Part shown: one piece after another, positions 39,401-49,642 of the stretch
Position numbering within the stretch: the first letter of the stretch is position 1
Layout: each line of letters begins with the position of its first letter
NCBI GenBank assembly: GCA_902729315.2
Contig: LR746268.1
Coordinates: forward strand, 2,101,501-2,165,500
Reading direction: 5' to 3'
DNA: 64,000 nt
Source: Spirodela intermedia
Lineage: Eukaryota; Streptophyta; Magnoliopsida; Alismatales; Araceae
The notes under the pieces: model-generated
Told to the model about the DNA's origin: nothing
What the model saw: only the letters and a program-made list of their open reading frames with translations
Database searches by the model: none
Translations under genes and position numbers: made by a program

Positions 39401-40282
39401 GCTTTGGCAAGATGCGGAAGGGATCTGTGGAGAAGACCCACCTTCTTCTATCACGTCTGAAATCTATGAAGGAATTACAACTATCACCTGTAGATTTGAT
39501 AATTAAAATAAATCTTAGTTACCGAAATTAGGTGAAAATTCTTGATCAAATTGAGAGAATTGACGATCCGCGAAAGGCTAGTTAATGTATGCTCATCAAG
39601 ACCCACCCCCTCTATTTTCAGCTGATGTGAATTTGGTTTAAGTTTTTTTCTGCAAATGGATCATGCTCTTCTAAAAACCCAACCTAGTGAAAGTCACTTA
39701 CTCATTCATTACCTACAATGAGGTGGTATATAGCTCATATCTTGGGATCTCATTGATAAACTCTGAATTTACGGACTCTTCGGATCTTAGTAGCCCTTCT
39801 TGTCTGCAGGATGTGAAATTTGACAACCCGGAAGAGAAGAGAAAAAAAGCAGACCCTGAGGAGCCTCTGCAAATCCTTAACCGGCTGACGTCCATTCAGG
39901 ATTTTTTACCGGTGCTTTCCATCATTTCGGAGGTAAGAGCGCAGAAGCCAGACTAGCATATACTTTGTGGAGATCAAAACAGGGATTGATTTTGTGTGGC
40001 ATCCTTGCACACGGTTACACTCCCATTTCGTCATATCATCGGAGTTTGATGGCTGCGATCTCCACCCCCAACCCTTTTGGTCTAAATCTATGCACTGTTT
40101 CTGCTCTGATTTCTTTGAGACTCTGCCATCCATTGACTACCGTTCTAACATTCTATCGGGCTGGGCTGCCTTTGCAGCTCCCTTCGGAGTGCCAACAGCA
40201 GCTGCTGGGTGTGCCGGCCGACTTGCTGTCGAAGTTCGCCTCTCGGGCCATCGCAAGAACCCTCAGGAGGCTGTTCGCTTGA
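18463..40282 (+). CDS. Plastid ABC1-type atypical kinase (ABC1K / UbiB family), 21 exons
   Basis: Exons: 18463-18855, 20410-20454, 21044-21082, 26012-26182, 26276-26428, 26578-26613, 29185-29228, 30210-30300, 30421-30462, 30636-30744, 34582-34696, 35252-35301, 35471-35549, 37203-37253, 37463-37604, 37710-37754, 38523-38627, 38701-38742, 39025-39207, 39810-39932, 40178-40282; all GT-AG, all phases fit, total 720 residues. Residues 1-55 look like a transit peptide (Ser/Arg-rich, few acidic). Family motifs: [18 protein letters not shown] (about 142-159, KxGQ-type motif), [11 protein letters not shown] (about 210), VAVKVQRPG with Lys232, [11 protein letters not shown] (352-362, catalytic loop) and DFG (375-377). 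The kinase core therefore looks intact. The C-terminal third (about 470-720) is family-specific. ABC1K proteins sit in chloroplast plastoglobules or membranes and influence prenylquinone and lipid metabolism; which ABC1K paralogue this is I cannot say. Introns of up to 4.9 kb hold retroelements. Confidence 0.93.
22035..22354 (+). repeat. 5' LTR of intronic gypsy element
   Basis: Boundaries set by TG start after TTTTGAC, CA end before the primer-binding site, and alignment by eye with the copy at 23692. Confidence 0.7.
23692..23996 (+). repeat. 3' LTR of intronic gypsy element
   Basis: Preceded by the polypurine tract; starts TGTAAGGCCC and ends TCCACA. About 15 bases shorter than the 5' copy. 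Confidence 0.7.
24390..24800. repeat. Dispersed repeat, copy A (possible solo LTR)
   Basis: Shares an ordered series of words with 57510-57960: ATGAAGACACA-GTTG, CTTAAAT(A/G)CATC, CTACTTTTAAT / CTTACTTTTAAT, TATTTAAAG(G/A)TCC and ATTCAAAGAT(G/A)AGATTT. The TATTTAAAG word looks like a TATA box, so an LTR is the simplest reading. Exact ends are not clear. Confidence 0.55.
31281..31597 (-). repeat. 3' LTR of the antisense copia element
   Basis: TGTTGTAAAT...GTTCAACA, 317 bases, TG...CA ends, adjacent to the polypurine tract. The minus-strand start is TGTTGAAC. Confidence 0.7.
31281..33870 (-). mobile_element. 5'-truncated Ty1-copia element, antisense in ABC1K intron 10
   Basis: On the minus strand: integrase core and tail from about 33865 ([36 protein letters not shown]-like), RT at 32564-32373 ([34 protein letters not shown]), and the polyprotein end near 31660-31620 (TKG-x6-[11 protein letters not shown], i.e. 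SKLGMENI in another frame). The RT catalytic box reads YTDD instead of YVDD. A polypurine tract AGAGGGGG lies at about 31606-31598, followed by the 3' LTR. No gag, no protease and no 5' LTR are present, so it was cut at its 5' end. Intron 10 (30745-34581) is the second longest in the host gene. Confidence 0.82.
36655..36925. other. GC-richer insert of unknown origin in ABC1K intron 14
   Basis: Within the AT-rich intron 35550-37202, this stretch is clearly more GC-rich (words such as GACAGCGGGTGTCACACCG and GGTCGCCAGGGATGTGTCAC). It contains no ORF of note and no protein resemblance. It may be a fragment of an LTR or another mobile element. Confidence 0.35.
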
Positions 40283-40344
40283 GACCCACAGTGACAGTGC
40301 GCCTGTTTCATCCGCTGAGTATGGAGATTCCACCCTCTTGACTA

Positions 40345-40367
40345 CATTATTATTATTATTATTATTG
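40345..40367. repeat. (ATT)n microsatellite
   Basis: Seven to eight ATT units about 60 bases after the ABC1K stop codon, probably in its 3'UTR. Confidence 0.9.
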
Positions 40368-42084
40368 ATATCTGGTCAGCCATGCCCCTCATGTTCCTTG
40401 AAGCTCTCCTGGGTGTCATGTGTCTGTCTACATCTAGAGAGAGATGCAAAAGTTAGATTTTTAGTTGGCTTGGGGATGTACTTGGCTTCGAATCTCTTGA
40501 CATTAGAGGGACTGGATCTAGATGAAGAGCAGGACATTTGAGAAGGTTTGGTTGCAGAATTGGGCGAACACTAGGGAACCCTAGAGACCCTAACCATAAA
40601 CCAGACCTGAGGGGCGATAGCCGGCTATGTTGAGGAGGTTTGAAAGCAACCCAGAACGGTCTGGAGCTCTTCCATTTAAAGTTTGATTAGATCAGGTTTT
40701 CACTTCATGAGTTAATTCTTAGACAGTGGAAAAGATGCAGCGAACCCGGTGAAAGATGTCACCTGCTCCAAGTAAAGATAGAAACTGCTATGTTACTGCT
40801 ATGTTTCTGATATGTGCATGAGACCAAACCGAAAGCATTAAAAAAAGGAATGCTTTACTGATATGTGCATAGTGATAAAGACAAATGGAAACGAAGCCAA
40901 GGATGGAGCAGAGTAGTTTAACTCTGCAGCCCAATTTATATACAGTTGCCATGGATATGTTGTGCCACAAGGAGCCTGGATTCCTTCACCATAGGAGGCC
41001 TGGATTCCATCTTCATCGTTGATCCTCTGCTTCCGACTCCCAATTCAAGGCCATTTGACGAGCTGCATGCAGACCTCAATCAATCAAAGACTGCAATCGT
41101 CTATGCCAAATAAAATGGAGACTTATGCAAGTCAAAGCACAGAGCTTTCCAGTGGAATGAAGAAGCCGCAAGCTAGATGTTGTTTCAAGCCGGAGAGAGA
41201 TTGCTCTCAAGAAAAAGGAGAAATCTCCACACTTGATCATCCATCAGCTAGTAAGATGTGCCTAGTTTAGAGAGCCCTCAGCTGCCAATTAGGGCTCCAG
41301 TCTTGCATTCCCACATGGCAGATGGAAAACTAATGGGCGTGTATAGTAATCCCTACTGAGAAGAGCAGAGCAAGTGACTGACATACTTACTGGTATATCC
41401 AGGGGAAGAACCTTGAGTCAACTAGGAAGACACTTCATCCATGATATCTGCAAACACAGACATTAATGCGCCTAAGCATCTGAATCGGTTACTAGATAGG
41501 GTGATTATGTAACCATACGCGAATGTAAAAGTAGGGTATATATAACTCGAACATTGGCCTTGTAGTGCTCCTGCAGACTCTTAGAGCCTACGTATGAATG
41601 AGGCATTTATGATATCATTCCATGAGAACTGAAGAATCTGCACCATGTGAAAGCCAAGATTGTGCTCCAATGAGACTTTGAGGCCTGCTTATTTGGCTAT
41701 CTGTTTCATTCATGGCCACATTACTGCACACAATCAAACGATACTAAAGTCACTTCTGGAGAAGCGACTTATCCGTATATCACACCAATTAGGAGTAGAT
41801 TTTCCCTCAAGAAAATCCACTTTTGTGGAGGAATATCTGAAGCTGAAAAGGGTCCCCATCATGGTCCACTAGCTACTAAGACTACTGAAATGATGGTCAA
41901 AACGCTGTTGACTTCACGGAAAATATTTTATTGGGTGCAGATTCTCACTAAATTTGGAAACAGCCTGAGAACCCTAGGAAAACACTAGAAAAATTATGAT
42001 AAGAAATCTTAGTCGTCTAGATGTGTAGCCAATATTCCGTTTTATTTCCACGGTGATTATCACTGTAAGGGACTTCTTCAGATA

Positions 42085-42116
42085 GATGAGATGAGATGAG
42101 ATGAGATGAGATGAGA
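42085..42116. repeat. (AGATG)n microsatellite
   Basis: About six tandem copies of the pentamer AGATG. Confidence 0.9.
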
Positions 42117-42624
42117 TTAAGTGTACACGCCCTGGAGTCCAAGAAAAACAATGTCTATGTCAATCAAACAATCCATCTGGTCCATGCTCCCTACCATAAT
42201 ATTATTCAAGCCTTAAAATATATAAAGTTCCGAGAAAAAAAGCCAACAAACTCAGGTAATGTAAAACATCATACAACATTACATTAATTTTATCATAAAA
42301 CAATAAACAATTAGAAACATGCAGTTGAAAGAAAAATCGTCACTGATATCATCCTGCTAACACCTTAATGAACAATAACAAGGAAGCATTAGGAGGACAA
42401 GTTGTCCACAATCCCCTTTATTGAATGATTGAATATCCCCCCCCCCTTTTAGAAATCCAGAGCTTATTTAAAAGCCTAGCCAAAAATAAACAAGAAATTT
42501 TCTGGGCTCCATGTTTTTAAGAAGATAAGCGTCTATGTTAGTGAATTTCTTCCTAGTAGAAGATGAGCATGGTTGATATTTCTCCAGGATAAGAGAAAGT
42601 ACCTGTGAGCTTGGAAGAATTCCG

Positions 42625-43743
42625 TCATACTTCCACGGGCAAGCAATGTGACAGGGTGGAACCCTTGGATACCCCAAAGCTGATGGACTCCATCCAAACG
42701 ATCTCCCCCCTCAGCCTCCCAGCGTCCGCCTTGTCCACCTTGATCGCTGCGCACATGATCTCCATGCCCTTCCTTCTGTTCATCCTCTTCCCCTCCCACA
42801 ACACGCAGAGGAAGCCCCCGAGGTCCGCCAGCGTTGCCCCTGAGAGGAACTTGGGCAGGTCTTCGTTCAGTCCTTCCACCTCCCTCCACTTGTCGCCCGC
42901 AGGATCAAACCCTTTGACCTTCCCCAAAAAATCGTAGGAGTAGATTATCCCGTCCACCACTGCGGCGCGCCCCTTCCACCCAATGTCCAGGACTGTGGAA
43001 ACCGGGCCCCACGTCCCCGCCGCCGGATCGAACAGCAGGCCGCCGCGATCCGCCACCGCCAGGAGCTTCCCCTCGAGCACCACGCTGCCGTGCATCCACT
43101 TCTCCCGGACGCCGATCGGGCTCGCCACGGGGGCCCAGCGGCCGGCCTGGACCTCGAGGACCTCCGCCCAGTGGTCGCAGGAGGGGAGGCAGCCCCCGAC
43201 GACGAACATCCGGCCGCCGACGGCCCCCGCGGCGGCGAACTCGCGGGCGGCGCGCATGCGGGGGCCGAGGTGCCACTGATTGAAGCGCGCGTCGAAGATC
43301 TGGACGGCCGCGGTGGCGACGCCCTCGACGGAGCCTCCGAGGACGAACAGGAGAGGTCCCAGGGCGGCGCAGGCGGATCCGGCGGCTTGAATCGGGGGAG
43401 GAGGAAGGGGGACGAGAGGACGGGGGTTGCCGCTTTGCAGATCGATGAGATACCACCTGGACACCTCCGAGGAGGTTCTGACGTCGACGAAGAGGAAGGA
43501 CCGGGAGGCGCCAGCGGATACCCGAGAGGCGAAGAGATCCGGCGAGCGGATGACGGCGCACCAGGCGCGGGACACGAGGGCGAGCCGCGGGTAGAAGAAG
43601 CGTGGCACTCTGGCGATGCACTGGATGGCCAAGTCGTCGGGGAGCTGCGGGAGCAGACTCTCCACCGCCACCGCCGCTGCCGCCGGCGGCCATCCCGCCT
43701 CCCCATCGACCTCCGACGCCTCCGCTATGGCGGCGGAAGCCAT
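42625..43743 (-). CDS. F-box/kelch-repeat protein
   Basis: A single uninterrupted frame of 372 residues. Residues about 30-75 form an F-box (LLPQLPDDLAIQCIARVPR...LALVSRAWCAVIRSPDLF). Kelch-type repeats follow: GSACAALGPLLFVLGG with the partner W, GAVGGRMFVVGG, GSVVLEGKLLAVADRGG and AAVVDGIIYSYD, each the hydrophobic-GG strand pattern of a kelch blade, alternating with FDARFNQWHLGPRMRAARE-like and FDPAAGTWGPV segments. F-box proteins are the substrate-recognition part of SCF ubiquitin ligases; kelch blades bind the substrate. The target is unknown. The N-terminus is Ala-rich, and the first ATG at 43743 gives a normal lead into the F-box. No intron is needed. Codon use is strongly GC-rich at third positions, as in neighbours to the right. 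Confidence 0.88.
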   Translation of the reverse strand: MASAAIAEASEVDGEAGWPPAAAAVAVESLLPQLPDDLAIQCIARVPRFFYPRLALVSRAWCAVIRSPDLFASRVSAGASRSFLFVDVRTSSEVSRWYLIDLQSGNPRPLVPLPPPPIQAAGSACAALGPLLFVLGGSVEGVATAAVQIFDARFNQWHLGPRMRAAREFAAAGAVGGRMFVVGGCLPSCDHWAEVLEVQAGRWAPVASPIGVREKWMHGSVVLEGKLLAVADRGGLLFDPAAGTWGPVSTVLDIGWKGRAAVVDGIIYSYDFLGKVKGFDPAGDKWREVEGLNEDLPKFLSGATLADLGGFLCVLWEGKRMNRRKGMEIMCAAIKVDKADAGRLRGEIVWMESISFGVSKGSTLSHCLPVEV

Positions 43744-44140
43744 AGCTATGGCCCCACCCCTACTGCCGAAAGGGCGAGGGGTTTATTTCCAAAAAAAATC
43801 AACATTTACCAATTTTTGGAGGCCCGGATCGAGCGGATTGTCGGAGCCAGCCCCCATACTAGACTACGGGCTGTTCCCTAATGGGCCGACAACTTCGACG
43901 GAAGAGGGTTAGTTGAGCCCAAGAGACTTTTTTGGACTTATTGAGCAGCACCACTTGGCCCAATAAAATAACAGACGCTTTCGGCCCAATTACGAAGAAA
44001 CTTGCGACTACTGAGGGGCCACTCAGGCCCGGCGTAGAAAAGCCCGGAAAGGAAAATAAGTGCAGTGGACTCCACGTGGCAGAACAGGCATCCACCAGAT
44101 AACCGGGCCCGGGACAGATTCGAGATAGGCCCGGCCCGAG
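43744..44140 (-). promoter_or_regulatory. F-box gene promoter with site II cluster
   Basis: GGGCC/GGCCCA words are dense: ATGGGCC near 43880, GAGCCC near 43914, GGCCCAAT near 43956 and 43983, AGGCCCGG near 44030, and GGGCCCGG/AGGCCCGGCCCG at 44105-44135. Site II elements (TGGGCY) bind TCP factors in growth-associated plant genes. No clear TATA box is seen. Confidence 0.5.
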
Positions 44141-44940
44141 GGAAAAAGATGTGGCATGCAGAGCAAGGAAGAATTTGTGCTTTTCCCAACTGGTTCACTT
44201 TCTTTCCTTCTTTCCTTGGGGAATATCTTACAGCTGTTCCTCTCTCTCTCTCTCTTCCCCATCAGTCGTGGTGACAAAACAGGAGAGAGATAGGGTAGAG
44301 AGAGAGAGGAAAGAGAAAATGGAGGATGAGTTGATCACAAACCTTCTGAATGCCACTCAGAATTGAAGAGAAATCCACAAAAAGAGTTGAAAATCTGGTG
44401 ATAAATCAACTGGTTGATGCCCCCAGCCCCCAGTCAGGCGAATCTTTGACTAGTTGAGTCCTTCACATCGAATGAATGCCAAATGATTAACGACGGATCA
44501 TGGAGGAACTTAGTTTATTCAGAATTCAGGATTTGGCCAGAGGAGAGCCAGAAGAGATCGATGATTCGAGAGAAAAAAATTGGTTGCAGAGATTGGACAG
44601 ACTGGATCATCACGAAACATGAACTCCCACGACAGGACTGTAGGTAAATAGAACAGAGGATCTGGCGAGAAGCCGTCGTCGTTTGCTTCCCTTTTATTCT
44701 CAGTCTAGATTATACATTGGCTGGCTCACAACACTCTGAGATAATCCATAGAAGATATTACGAAGAAGAACAACAAGAGTAGTGAAATGGAGGAAGATCT
44801 CCGATCCGCTGGATGTTCAAGCATGCTGAGGAGGGGGGCCCTTCGGCACGCCGGGCCGCTTTGGACGCCTCGCAAGGCGCGCGCGGAATCCACGCGTTTC
44901 AACGGCCTGGCCAGCAAAATAGAACCCTAAATAAGCGAGA
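44141..44940. other. No supported gene
   Basis: Short frames on both strands lack family resemblance. A CT-rich tract near 44240-44260 and GA-rich runs near 44285-44315 are present. Some of this could be intron or downstream exons of the unrecognised minus-strand gene that starts at 45228. Confidence 0.3.
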
Positions 44941-44946
44941 AACATC

Positions 44947-45228
44947 TTACCAACACCGTGACGGACTACGCCGGAAAGAGCGAGAGATTTTGCAGGGGAA
45001 GCTCCTCATCACCTTCACCTCCATGAGAGAGGGGGCTACTTCCTCGCTCGATTTCCCTGTAACTGCAGGCACCGAGCGATTCTCAGACCAGCGATATCGA
45101 AGATCGAAGTTTCGAGATCTTCTGTAAGTGCAGGGGGAGTTACCGCGTGGCCCGTCGCCTCCGCAGGAAGTGCCGCAGTTGACGAAGCGGAAGATCCTCT
45201 GCTTCAGAGTCTGCTCCACCTTCGCCAT
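44947..45228 (-). CDS. Unrecognised small gene, or first exon of one
   Basis: I do not recognise this protein. Gene-like signs are on the minus strand: TATAAAAA at 45291-45284, then 56 bases later an ATG at 45228 in a strong plant context (ccATGGcg). The frame runs 93 codons (MAKVEQTLKQRIFRFVNCGTS... start) to a stop at 44947. It is basic, has a small Cys/Gly cluster (NCGTSCGGDGP) near residue 20, and an Arg/Ser-rich tail. A consensus splice donor (TTG|GTAAGA) overlaps the stop codon, so the last codons may instead be spliced to a downstream exon. A second possible donor (CGCG|GTAACT) follows residue 28. It could equally be a short non-coding or stress-related transcript. Confidence 0.42.
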   Translation of the reverse strand: MAKVEQTLKQRIFRFVNCGTSCGGDGPRGNSPCTYRRSRNFDLRYRWSENRSVPAVTGKSSEEVAPSLMEVKVMRSFPCKISRSFRRSPSRCW

Positions 45229-45283
45229 GGTTGAGGAGACCTGTGAAACGGGACTACTCTGCTTGGCTGTGGAGGGAGTCTCG

Positions 45284-45291
45284 TTTTTATA
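45284..45291 (-). promoter_or_regulatory. TATA box of the unrecognised small gene
   Basis: Minus strand TATAAAAA, 56 bases before the ATG at 45228, giving a predicted 5'UTR of about 30 bases. The upstream flank (45301-45361) is a GA-repeat tract, frequent in plant core promoters. Confidence 0.55.
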
Positions 45292-45300
45292 CTGACCAGC

Positions 45301-45361
45301 GAGAGAGAGACAGAGAGACAGAGAGAGAGAGACAGAGAGAGAGTGAGGGACACAGAGACAG
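45301..45361. repeat. GAGA/GACAGA low-complexity tract
   Basis: Interrupted GA repeat with regular CAGA interruptions, immediately upstream of the minus-strand TATA box. Confidence 0.8.
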
Positions 45362-45560
45362 AAAGACAGACATGCCTCATTGACAACATATATGTGTCAT
45401 TGTGTAATCAAGGGTAAGTCTTAGCTCATAATTCTCATAACTATTTATTCACATAAGATTTTTCATGCAGTCAAAATTTCTCTTCTGGTTTGAACTTGAC
45501 CGTCGTCTCCAGTCGGAGTGACCTCCCTGCCAGTTCTCCTTCTACTCCCCCCCAATCGCC

Positions 45561-45973
45561 ATGGCGGCAGCGAGGGCCTCTCTTTCTCATGCTATCCCGC
45601 GCCCATCTTCCCCCAGGCCCAACGCCGTTCTGGCGGCGGCGCGCCTTCGATGGCCCGGTCGGTTGGGTGGCGCAGCGCGAGGAGATCGGCGGAGGAAGAA
45701 AGCTGGCTTCCCCATTGCTGCCTCCGCCGCGGTTGAGCGTTCGCCGTCGTTGCTGCTAGACGAGGAGAAGGTACGACGGGAGGGAGTGATCCTCTCTCTG
45801 TTAATTCGACGGAAGGTCGTTCTCTTGGAGGTTTAATGTTGCGCGTACTGCTCTTCAAACCCTAGGCTCACTCGGGAATTGAGATAATGAAGAAAGCAGT
45901 TGCTCCTCAAATCGAAATGTTATCGATGGTGGATTTCTATTCTTTATTTTTTTATCCTGAAATTGGAGGCGAT

Positions 45974-46038
<65 letters not shown>

Positions 46039-48125
46039 GCTTCTCTTCCGTCTCATGAATTCACATTTCCGAGTGCAGAAAGAATCCTTCCATTCACAGC
46101 TTTTTCTTCATAAATCTCCAAACATCGCCTGTTTCCTCCAATTCTGAAAGAATAATCAGTATGTGATAAAATCCTCTTCACAGAAAAGAGGCCGCACAGA
46201 TCAGTAATTTCCTCTGGCGGTATTTCTGAGCTCTGTGAATCCGAATAACCTTCTGTGTTACGGCTCTCTGTTAATCGTTGACTTCTTCTCTACAGTTCAA
46301 GCAGATCCTAAACATTGTTTCTGTGCGGCTCAGGTGGATGCTCTGCTAGACAGCATTAAATGGGATGAGAAAGGGTTGGCAGTGGCCATTGCCCAGAACT
46401 CGGACACTGGAGCAATCTTGATGCAAGGGTTTGTCAACAGGGAGGCCCTGGCGAAGACCATCACGTCAAGGAAGGCAACGTTTTACAGCCGGTCGAGGTC
46501 GTCCCTGTGGACAAAGGGGGAGACCTCCATGAACTTCATAAACGTGTGCGAGATCTTCCTCGACTGTGATCGCGATTCTGTGAGTTCCCTTCTCTCGGAT
46601 CTAAATTCTTCGGAAGCTCACCAATCTTTCTCATGGAATTCAGCGCAATTCTTGCTTCATTTTTGGAAGCTTAACAGCTCCCATCTCGTGAAATTTTCTT
46701 ATGTTCTTGCCGAATTTATCAAAAAGTCTTACCCGTTCTAGCTCACGGAGCATCATCACATTCATCTCTTGGTTCTTTCTGGGCTTCGTATCTCGCAGAT
46801 CATATACCTTGGGAAGCCTGACGGGCCGACCTGCCACACAGGGTCAGAAACATGCTATTTCTCATCGGCATCCGATATCTTGAGAAATGGGGAGGTCTGT
46901 AAGCTTCCTAGTCAGTCAACCCATTTTGAGTAAATGGAAAAATGGGTTTTTCACCATTCACTGTTGAGCTTACGTTGACTTTCTTTCAGGCGCACAACCA
47001 TGGGTTGGCATTGACTACTCTTTACTCCCTTGAGGACACCATTCATCGACGCAGGGATGAGATAGGAAATGCCACGGATGGGAAGCCTTCCTGGACGAAG
47101 AGGCTGTTACTCGACAATGAACTCCTGTGCAGCAAAGTCCGGTACGGTTATCACCATTTTTACTTCTTTTTTTTTTCTTTTTTTTTTTCTTGAAAACCCA
47201 TAATTGCTGAATTTATCAGAACGCCCGACAACTTAGAACAGTATCGAGAGAATATCACTCAAGGGTTGTTCTTCGCATGGCCACACAAAAAAGGCAGTTC
47301 TTTAGGTATCCACAGGGAGCATGCGCCTCCTCCCAGATGTCGCTTAGATACTACATTCTGCATAAGTGAGAAGGCATAGTCTACCTGTTTCACGCTCGCC
47401 ATATTATCCCCTTCCTCTCTGGAACGGTGAACAGGGAAGTCCTGATGAATTCCCTCCCCCTTCCTCTTCAGTGAATGACAGGAAACCGAATGGGAAAACT
47501 ACCAACTGATGGTTTTTTTAATCGAATCGAAGTAGTGTTAATGAATGCTACTTACTTTTTCTGATCGCTGCTGCTTTCCTCTGCTTTCTCTTTGCAATCT
47601 AATTACTTCATCATTTCGAGCTTAAACTAGGTTACCTAAATGGTTCTACCATTATTTGCTTTTTACCTTCTTTTGGAAAAGTGTGACATTTAGTTTGTGT
47701 GATATTTACCTTTTCTGGGCTTCTCATGAAGCTATGGTTTCATGAGCTTTTCGTTCACCGCGATTTTATCAGCTGATTCATATGGAAGCGTTTTCTATAA
47801 AACGCGGCGTAAACCCTGCTTCCATTTTAGTCTTTTTCTTCTAGATAGAGAGGTGAGATAGTGATCAAAGCATATATATGGGCTGTAAACCTAAAAAGCC
47901 CTGGCTGCACTTCTCCACAGGGAAGAAGCCGAGGAGCTGGTGCAGACTCTTCTGGGCAACGAAGATCGCTCGCGGACTGTCTCTGAGATGGGGGATCTCA
48001 TGTACCACGCCATGGTGCTGCTGGCCGTGAAGGGCGTCAAGATGGAAGAGGTGCTCGAGGCTCTTCGGGAGAGATTCGCCCAGTCGGGGATCGAGGAAAA
48101 GAGCAGCCGAAAGAAGCCCAATTGA
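45561..48125 (+). CDS. HISN2: Bifunctional phosphoribosyl-AMP cyclohydrolase / phosphoribosyl-ATP pyrophosphohydrolase, plastid
   Basis: Five exons: 45561-45770, 46334-46579, 46799-46894, 46990-47141 and 47921-48125; 302 residues. Residues 1-60 resemble a chloroplast transit peptide. The cyclohydrolase domain (about 75-185) has IKWDEKGLAVAIAQ, LMQGFVNREAL, TFYSRSRSSLWTKGETS, and the metal-binding Cys pattern DCDRDS...GPTCHTGSETCYF. The pyrophosphohydrolase domain (about 195-295) has LYSLEDTIHRRR, SWTKRLL, the metal-binding EEAEEL helix and SEMGDLMYHAMVLLA. The enzyme performs the second and third steps of histidine biosynthesis, removing pyrophosphate from PR-ATP then opening the PR-AMP ring, in the plastid stroma. 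Catalytic residues appear intact. Intron 1 carries a CT/CA microsatellite. Confidence 0.95.
45977..46038. repeat. (CT)n(CA)n compound microsatellite in HISN2 intron 1
   Basis: About 21 CT units followed by about 10 AC units. Likely length-polymorphic. Confidence 0.95.
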
Positions 48126-48318
48126 GCTGCCGCTGCCGCCGCCGCCGCCGCCCCTTCCCCATCGGCGGCGGCCGATCCTCGCTCATCCCCGTGGATCATG
48201 CCTGCTCCATCAATGGGATTCACTGGTAGAAGTGCCGGATCCATTTTGTTGAAGAAGTTTGGTAGAACTCAGTCGAGATGACTTGAATAAATGGAGATCT
48301 TCGTCGATCGGGGAGTTC

Positions 48319-49642
48319 TCAGCGGCGGATGCCGTCCTTCTGCCGGCGAGCGGCGATGAAGCCGAGCGCCCACTGCGAGAACCGGCTCAGGGCGAGGATG
48401 ACGCCGACGGCGGAGCGCCCTTTCACGATCCCTTCCCTCAGGTTCCTCGCTGCCGCTGCCATCGCCGGCGCCGCCGCCTCTTCATTCCTCTGCACAGCAG
48501 CTAGAGACGGTGTGAAAGCCCGCCGTCAGATCCCATCGGGAGGCCCCGCCGGAGATTTGAGGGGGGTCAGGAGGAGTAACCTGTGGACGGCGGCGCCGCC
48601 ATGAGCCCGCGTAGCCTGCCCTCGGCCTGCCGCACAGCTCGGGTGGAGGATCTGACCCCTTGGCTGATCTCCTGCCTGCGCAGCAGACGCGAACGTCCGA
48701 TCAGAACACAGAAATGCAGCTGTCGCCCAATGGAGTGAAGGCTCGGGAGCTTGCCCCAGTTCGCTGAGCTCCATGGTCAGGTCGCTGATCTCCATGCCAG
48801 ACAGCCTCACCGCAGCCATCGTATCGGGGAGCTCTTCCCTCGTCGCGTCCAGCAGCTTCTCGATGGACTCCGCCGCTCTCTTGAAGGCCTTGAGGGAGGA
48901 GAAGATCCAAAAAGGGAAAGTTAGATAGATAGATAGATAGATGAGGAGAACTGACGCAAGCAAGAACAGGATGACGGATCTCTGTAATCACTCGCCCACC
49001 AGGAGGGTCGGAATGGCGGAGAAGAGCAGCCATGACGATGCGATCCCCGCCTGCGAGGTTAGCACGCGTGAGGATTAGATTGAGCTGATGCTCCTGCCGC
49101 TGCCCCTGCTGATGCTGCTACATTATAGAAACATCCGACTAAAACAATCTACACAGATTTCCCCCGATCTGTCGACAGTTTCTTGACGGAGAAGATGAAT
49201 CCAGCAGGATGGGACTCCGCCACGAAGAAATTCAGACACGATAACTCGGACAAAATCGTGGAAGTATGAGCCGAAATTAAACGGAAGAAAGGAGATAGGG
49301 TAAAAGGTCGGCGCATACGGCGCAGGCGAGGATGTTAAGAACGAGGACGTGTCGGCCGTCGAGTCTCCACTGCAGAGCGGGCGCCGGCGGAGGAGAGCCG
49401 ACGGAAGCCGTGAGAGAGACGCCGCTGTCGGACGAAGAAGAAGAGGAAAAGGAAGAAGAGACGAAGCAGGTGGTCGCTGGTGGACGGCACGGAAGGGAGC
49501 GAAGGGAGCGCCAGGTTCCGCAGGAGAGCACACTATCCCTCTCCCTTAAATAGCCCGCCGCCACATGCTGCTCCCTTCTTCCCCGCTTGGTGGCGCCGCC
49601 GCCGCCGCCGGGCAGCGACGGAGGAGGGCAAGCCGTCGCCAT
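48319..49642 (-). CDS. Predicted plastid-targeted membrane protein (DUF948-like), five exons
   Basis: Minus-strand exons: 49642-49319, 49050-49000, 48888-48755, 48675-48581 and 48500-48319; 261 residues with phases that fit throughout. The first 90 residues are Ser/Pro/Arg-rich and transit-peptide-like. A hydrophobic stretch (HVLVLNILACA + AGIASSWLLFSAIPTLL) forms a membrane segment across the exon 1-2 junction. Then an amphipathic helical part: KRAAESIEKLLDATREELPDTM, SGMEISDLTMELSELGQEI, SSTRAVRQAEGRLR, and a second weakly hydrophobic C-terminal segment (SAVGVILALSRFSQWALGFI). This arrangement matches plant proteins of unknown function with a DUF948-like helical region. Intron 3 appears to be GC-AG (GG|GCAAGC...CAG|G). 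The role is unknown. Exons 4-5 rest on phase and pattern, and are the least certain. Confidence 0.75.

Larger units (their letters stand above)
40283..42624. other. Intergenic between ABC1K and F-box gene
   Basis: Holds the 3'UTRs of the two convergent genes, an (ATT)n run at 40345-40367 and an (AGATG)n run at 42085-42116. Short ORFs at 41019 and 41660 (plus) have no recognisable homology. No other gene seen. Confidence 0.4.

Noticed and set aside
43090-43881. 263-codon plus-strand frame opposite the F-box gene
   Set aside because: GC-rich antisense shadow; the F-box and kelch motifs are on the minus strand.
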